Below, one piece after another: positions 5,346 to 8,478 of a stretch of DNA of 8,478 nt. The notes below the pieces were generated by a model. That model was not told the DNA's origin. It saw only the letters and a list, made by a program, of their open reading frames with translations, and made no database searches. The first letter of the stretch is position 1; every line of letters starts with the position of its first letter. The position numbers and the translations under genes are program-made. The stretch covers positions 1-8,478 of the forward strand of contig JAICSL010000054.1 of the NCBI GenBank assembly GCA_025936955.1, read 5' to 3'. The DNA is from Nitrososphaeraceae archaeon (GTDB taxonomy: Archaea; Thermoproteota; Nitrososphaeria; Nitrososphaerales; Nitrososphaeraceae).

Positions 5346-5357
5346 AATTATTTAACC
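5346..5357 (-). promoter_or_regulatory. TATA box of the exported small protein gene
   Basis: Minus-strand GGTTAAATAATT, centred near 5351, lies about 27 bases from the ATG at 5324, predicting a leaderless transcript like those of the other amo-island genes. Confidence 0.5.
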
Positions 5358-5389
5358 TTTATGCCTTCTTAAGGAAATAGGATTGAAGT

Positions 5390-5400
5390 AACATTTAAGA
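5390..5400 (+). promoter_or_regulatory. TATA box of the rps15 operon
   Basis: AACATTTAAGA, centred near 5396, predicts a start near 5422, nine bases before the rps15 ATG. A small hairpin (ATGCT-CATC-AGCAT, 5400-5413) lies between, mostly upstream of the predicted start. This appears to be the only promoter for the four-gene operon. Confidence 0.5.
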
Positions 5401-5430
5401 TGCTCATCAGCATGATAGGTATAACATATT

Positions 5431-5880
5431 ATGGCAAGAATCCATGCTCATACACACGGTAAATCTCATTCAATTCGACCTACATCAAAGAATGCCCCAA
5501 CTTGGGTAACTCAAAACCAAGCTGAATTATCCACATTAGTAGTTCAGTTATCAAAAGAAGGTTTAACGCCAAGTCAGATTGGTATTAACTTGCGTGATGA
5601 ATATGGAATAGCTTTAATAAAATCGACAACAGGTAAAACTATTACCAAGATACTTTTGGAAAATAACATCAAGGAAGAGATGCCGGAAGATCTTGATCAG
5701 CTTATTAGAAAGGCAATAGGGCTTCAAAAGCACATTAAGGCTCATAATAGCGATCGCATAAATGTTCGTTCATTGGAGCTAATCGAGGCAAAAATACACA
5801 GACTTTCTAAATATTATAAACGAGTCGGTAAGTTGCGCAGGAATTTGAAATATGCAGCAGTTATTGCCCAATTAGAATAG
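5431..5880 (+). CDS. rps15: small ribosomal subunit protein uS15 (archaeal S15P/S13e type)
   Basis: Primary 16S rRNA-binding protein of the small ribosomal subunit. At 149 residues it has the archaeal/eukaryotic length, with the extra N-terminal domain lacking from the ~89-residue bacterial S15. The N-terminus MARIHAHTHGKSHS followed by RPTSKNAPTW is characteristic, then the S13e-type region GLTPSQIGINLRDEYGI, and the S15 helical core from about 85 on, with LQKHIKAHNSDRINVRSL and YYKRVGKLRRNLKY in the conserved rRNA-contacting positions. It heads a tight operon; the DHH phosphoesterase gene follows after 14 bases. ATG 5431 is the obvious start. Confidence 0.97.
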   Translation: MARIHAHTHGKSHSIRPTSKNAPTWVTQNQAELSTLVVQLSKEGLTPSQIGINLRDEYGIALIKSTTGKTITKILLENNIKEEMPEDLDQLIRKAIGLQKHIKAHNSDRINVRSLELIEAKIHRLSKYYKRVGKLRRNLKYAAVIAQLE

Positions 5881-5894
5881 ATTAATACATTAAC

Positions 5895-7334
5895 ATGGTC
5901 GATAAAAGACTTGATGAAGCTTTAAAATATTGCTGTGAAAAGATAAATGGAATTATTGAAAACTCTAATGAGTTTCTAGTCATTACCCATTTAGACGCAG
6001 ATGGGATAGCTGCAGGTAGCATTATTGCCACAGCATTGTCAAGGCTAGGCTCTAGATGTACAGTAAGAACTGTTTCTGATTTGAGTTTGGAAGTTATTGA
6101 CGATATAAAATCTGATAACCGTGATTTCAATATTATTACTGATTTAGGAGGAGGAATGACAAATGAATTACATAGATACCTGAATAATAAATGGATAATA
6201 ATCGATCATCACCAAATTACGAAGGAGGAAATAACAGCTGACAATGACAACCAAATTTTGAATCCATGGAAATTTGATATTGACGGTGGAAAGGAAATAT
6301 CAGCAGGTGGAATGGCATATATGGTTGCCACCACTCTCGATAGAAAAAATAAAGATCTGTCGACTATTTCAATCATCTCTGCCTTAGCTGATAGACAAGA
6401 TCAAGGTGATAAGAAATCTCTTATAGGCATCAATTCAGAAATAGTGAAGACAGCACAGTCGTTGGGCCTAGTTGATGTGGAACTTGATATTCTATTTACA
6501 GGGCGAGAAATCAAACCATTGCATGAAGCGTTAGCTTATACATCATTCCCATATATCGATAAATTGACATGGAACAAAGAAAATTGCTATACGCTTGTTA
6601 AGAACACTGGGATAAAAATGAAATCGAATGATAAATGGAGAGTTATATCTGATTTATCACCTGAGGAAAAAAGTACTTTATTAGACGCTATTGCCAAATT
6701 TGTGGCGACTACTTCCCAGAATAGCAGTACCAATTTAATTGATAATCTTTTAGGATATGCATATATACTTAGACGAGAGGATCAAAGAAGCCATCTCCGG
6801 GATGCTAGAGAATTTTCGACGTTGCTAAATGCGTGTGGCAGAACTGGAAAAGCAGGAGTGGGTATTGGTATTTGTATTGGGGATAGATATAGAACTATGT
6901 CGGAAGGAGAAGCAATATTGAATGACTATAGAGAAACTCTCAGACATTGCATCAGCTCGATTTTTGATGAACGTTGGCGATTTATTGACGATGGAAATTC
7001 TATATTTGTGAATGGCGAAGGATTGTTGGCTGATAATATGCTTGGATCGGTATCGACATTATTAAGTGGTTCTCCATCGCTAGGGGGACGATTGCTTTTT
7101 GTCAGAAGCTTAACGAAGGATAATATCTATAAATTTTCCTCGAGAAAATGCCTAGAATGTGGATCAAAAGCTAATCTAGGTAAAATCATGCGAAATTGCT
7201 CTGAATCAGTCGGCGGGAGTGGAGGTGGTCATTCTTCGGCGGCGGGTTGCAAGATCCCTTCATTAAAGCTAGAAGTTTTTTTGTCCAGTATCAGAAATGC
7301 AGTTCATGATTCACAATATGCAGACCAATATTAA
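5895..7334 (+). CDS. RecJ-like DHH/DHHA1 single-strand phosphoesterase
   Basis: A 479-residue member of the DHH superfamily, probably a single-strand-specific exonuclease acting in replication, repair or RNA turnover; archaeal relatives include the GINS-associated nuclease GAN and inactive Cdc45-like forms. The metal-binding motifs are intact: THLDADG (H32, D34, D36), TDLGGG (D83), DHH (104-106) and ALADRQD (D166, D169). The C-terminal DHHA1 domain carries GGSGGGHSSAAG (H446). This argues for an active enzyme rather than a Cdc45-like structural protein. CLEC (about 415) plus a nearby cysteine could be a partial metal site, but this is weak. It follows rps15 by 14 bases without its own TATA box and overlaps the next gene. 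I cannot tell which archaeal RecJ subfamily it belongs to, so I give no symbol. Confidence 0.9.
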   Translation: MVDKRLDEALKYCCEKINGIIENSNEFLVITHLDADGIAAGSIIATALSRLGSRCTVRTVSDLSLEVIDDIKSDNRDFNIITDLGGGMTNELHRYLNNKWIIIDHHQITKEEITADNDNQILNPWKFDIDGGKEISAGGMAYMVATTLDRKNKDLSTISIISALADRQDQGDKKSLIGINSEIVKTAQSLGLVDVELDILFTGREIKPLHEALAYTSFPYIDKLTWNKENCYTLVKNTGIKMKSNDKWRVISDLSPEEKSTLLDAIAKFVATTSQNSSTNLIDNLLGYAYILRREDQRSHLRDAREFSTLLNACGRTGKAGVGIGICIGDRYRTMSEGEAILNDYRETLRHCISSIFDERWRFIDDGNSIFVNGEGLLADNMLGSVSTLLSGSPSLGGRLLFVRSLTKDNIYKFSSRKCLECGSKANLGKIMRNCSESVGGSGGGHSSAAGCKIPSLKLEVFLSSIRNAVHDSQYADQY

Positions 7335-7572
7335 GGTAAATATAGAAATAGAGTTGATTTTCTCAGAAAAATCAGAGATTAATGCAATCATGAAGGCATT
7401 AATACCAGACAACGTTAGCTTTCCAGATGGCCTTACCATGGAAATGTTTTCAAAAGATAATATATTATTTCTGCAATTCACATCAGGATCTGAACTCGGA
7501 TCTTTAATTAATACCATAGATGAAGTGCTCGATCATATTTCAATTGCAAAAAGGGTGATCTCTGATGCTTGA
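7318..7572 (+). CDS. pcc1: KEOPS complex subunit Pcc1-like protein
   Basis: Pcc1 is the small dimerising subunit of the KEOPS complex, which makes N6-threonylcarbamoyl adenosine (t6A37) on ANN-decoding tRNAs. The protein has 84 residues from ATG 7318, matching the ~80-residue family, with the alternating pattern expected of a Pcc1 fold: a beta strand (INIEIEL-like, residues 4-13), a helix (EINAIMKALIPDN), paired strands (LTMEMFSKDNILFLQFTS) and a long C-terminal helix (LGSLINTIDEVLDHISIAKRVI). Two earlier in-frame ATGs (7297, 7306) would lengthen the overlap with the upstream gene to 38 or 29 bases; 7318 leaves 17 and removes a tail unlikely in the family. It overlaps serS by 8 bases. The name rests on size, pattern and archaeal operon context, not on a signature motif. 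Confidence 0.65.
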   Translation: MQTNIKVNIEIELIFSEKSEINAIMKALIPDNVSFPDGLTMEMFSKDNILFLQFTSGSELGSLINTIDEVLDHISIAKRVISDA

Positions 7573-8478
7573 TGCAAGATTGTTAAAAGAAAATCCAGAA
7601 GTCATAGATAGCATGTTAAAAAAGAGGAAAATAGATTTTCCACTCGGTGAATTAAAGGAGTTAGATACAAAAAGACGGAAACTAATAACCGAAATGCAAG
7701 AGATCAAACATAGGAAAAATATCCTTACTGACTCTATAGCTGCAAAAAAAAAGAACAAGACAGACATTAGTTCTGAACTTGAAGAGATGAAAGAGATAGC
7801 GAACATGATAATCAGCTGTGAAGAAGAAAAAAACAAAACTGAATCAAAATTTCGAGGCCTGTTAATGTCCCTCCCAAATATTATCGACCAATCTGTTCCA
7901 ATAGGAAATGATCAGAACGATAATGTCATTGTCAAGCTAGCAGGAGTAATAAAAAAGCTAAGCTTTAAGCCCAAGGATCATATTGACATCGCGACTAGTC
8001 TAGATCTATTAGATATGGAAAGAGCTGCGAAAATTTCGGGTTCACGGTTTTTCTTCTTAAAAAATGAGATAGTAAGGATGAACCAGGCCCTTATAAACTT
8101 CGCATTGGATTTCCTGTTCGAAAAGGGTTATACCCTTATACAACCTCCCTATATGATAAAGAAAAACGCTATGGAGGGTGCAGTGATTCTGGCAGATTTT
8201 GAGGAAGTAATTTATAAAATCGATAGAGAGGATCTATATTTGATCGGCACTTCAGAACATTCTATGGCTTCGATGCATATGGATGAAATTTTAGATGGTA
8301 AGAAATTACCAATAAGATACGCAGGCATTAGTCCTTGTTTTAGAAAAGAAGCTGGGGCCCATGGAAAAGATATGAAAGGCATATTCAGAGTTCATCAATT
8401 CGAAAAGGTTGAGCAGTTTATCTATTCACGTCCAGAAGAATCAATGATGGAACATGAAAGAATGCTAGATATTACAGA
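7565..8478 (+). CDS. serS: seryl-tRNA synthetase (3'-truncated by window)
   Basis: Class II aminoacyl-tRNA synthetase charging tRNA-Ser. The window holds the first 304 residues of an expected ~420. The start MLDARLLKENPEVI is typical of the common (bacterial-type) SerRS rather than the rare methanogen type. Residues ~30-100 form the charged, Lys/Glu-rich coiled-coil arm that binds the long variable arm of tRNA-Ser. The catalytic core follows, with GTSEH (228-232, serine-binding TxE region) and class II motif 2: FRKE (259-262) leading to RVHQFEKVEQF (from R275). Motif 3 lies beyond the window. ATG 7565 overlaps the Pcc1-like gene by 8 bases, so translation is probably coupled. No internal stop or shift is seen. 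Confidence 0.95.
   Translation, partial: MLDARLLKENPEVIDSMLKKRKIDFPLGELKELDTKRRKLITEMQEIKHRKNILTDSIAAKKKNKTDISSELEEMKEIANMIISCEEEKNKTESKFRGLLMSLPNIIDQSVPIGNDQNDNVIVKLAGVIKKLSFKPKDHIDIATSLDLLDMERAAKISGSRFFFLKNEIVRMNQALINFALDFLFEKGYTLIQPPYMIKKNAMEGAVILADFEEVIYKIDREDLYLIGTSEHSMASMHMDEILDGKKLPIRYAGISPCFRKEAGAHGKDMKGIFRVHQFEKVEQFIYSRPEESMMEHERMLDIT

Noticed and set aside
5882..6130. 82-codon minus-strand ORF at the start of the DHH phosphoesterase gene
   Set aside because: Antisense shadow covering catalytic motif I and neighbouring residues of the real gene.
7311..7836. Two minus-strand ORFs (68 and 98 codons) across the pcc1-like gene and serS
   Set aside because: Antisense shadows; the second is a low-complexity Phe/Ser-rich translation of the Lys/Glu-rich SerRS coiled coil.

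Overview
The window is a stretch of chromosome from an ammonia-oxidizing archaeon (Thaumarchaeota / Nitrososphaeria). AmoA, AmoB and AmoC are recognisable almost end to end. The AmoA variant (an N-terminal region with VVFSISQST, and RRNKHAA in the middle) resembles soil group I.1b proteins more than marine Nitrosopumilus ones. The DNA is strongly AT-rich, so a Nitrosocosmicus-like lineage is my best guess; that placement is inference from memory of related sequences.

Left edge (3-950, +): the 3' part of the beta subunit of a 2-oxoacid:ferredoxin oxidoreductase, a central-carbon enzyme. It converges on the amo locus across a 287-base intergenic stretch.

Centre (about 1212-5357): an ammonia monooxygenase island in which every gene stands alone. 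In order: amoA (-), amoX (+), amoB (-), amoC (+), a 96-residue two-helix membrane protein (+), and a 111-residue secreted, membrane-anchored protein (-). The last two are candidates for the additional AMO subunits AmoY and AmoZ reported in Nitrososphaera; I cannot assign the letters securely. Each gene has its own TATA-like box about 26 bases before a start codon with almost no leader, and its own T-tract just after the stop. Two genes (amoX, amoC) appear to start with TTG. The wide AT-rich spacers hold several perfect or near-perfect dyads. The most striking is a 31-bp dyad between the divergent amoB and amoC promoters.

Right part (5431-8478, +): a tight housekeeping operon of rps15 (uS15), a RecJ-like DHH phosphoesterase with intact catalytic motifs, a short Pcc1-like KEOPS subunit, and serS (seryl-tRNA synthetase, cut by the window end). 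The genes are 14 bases apart or overlap, in contrast to the amo island.

Together the amo genes encode the membrane complex that oxidises ammonia to hydroxylamine, the energy source of these organisms. The flanks are information-processing and central-metabolism genes. I see no mobile elements, CRISPR arrays, tRNA or rRNA genes.
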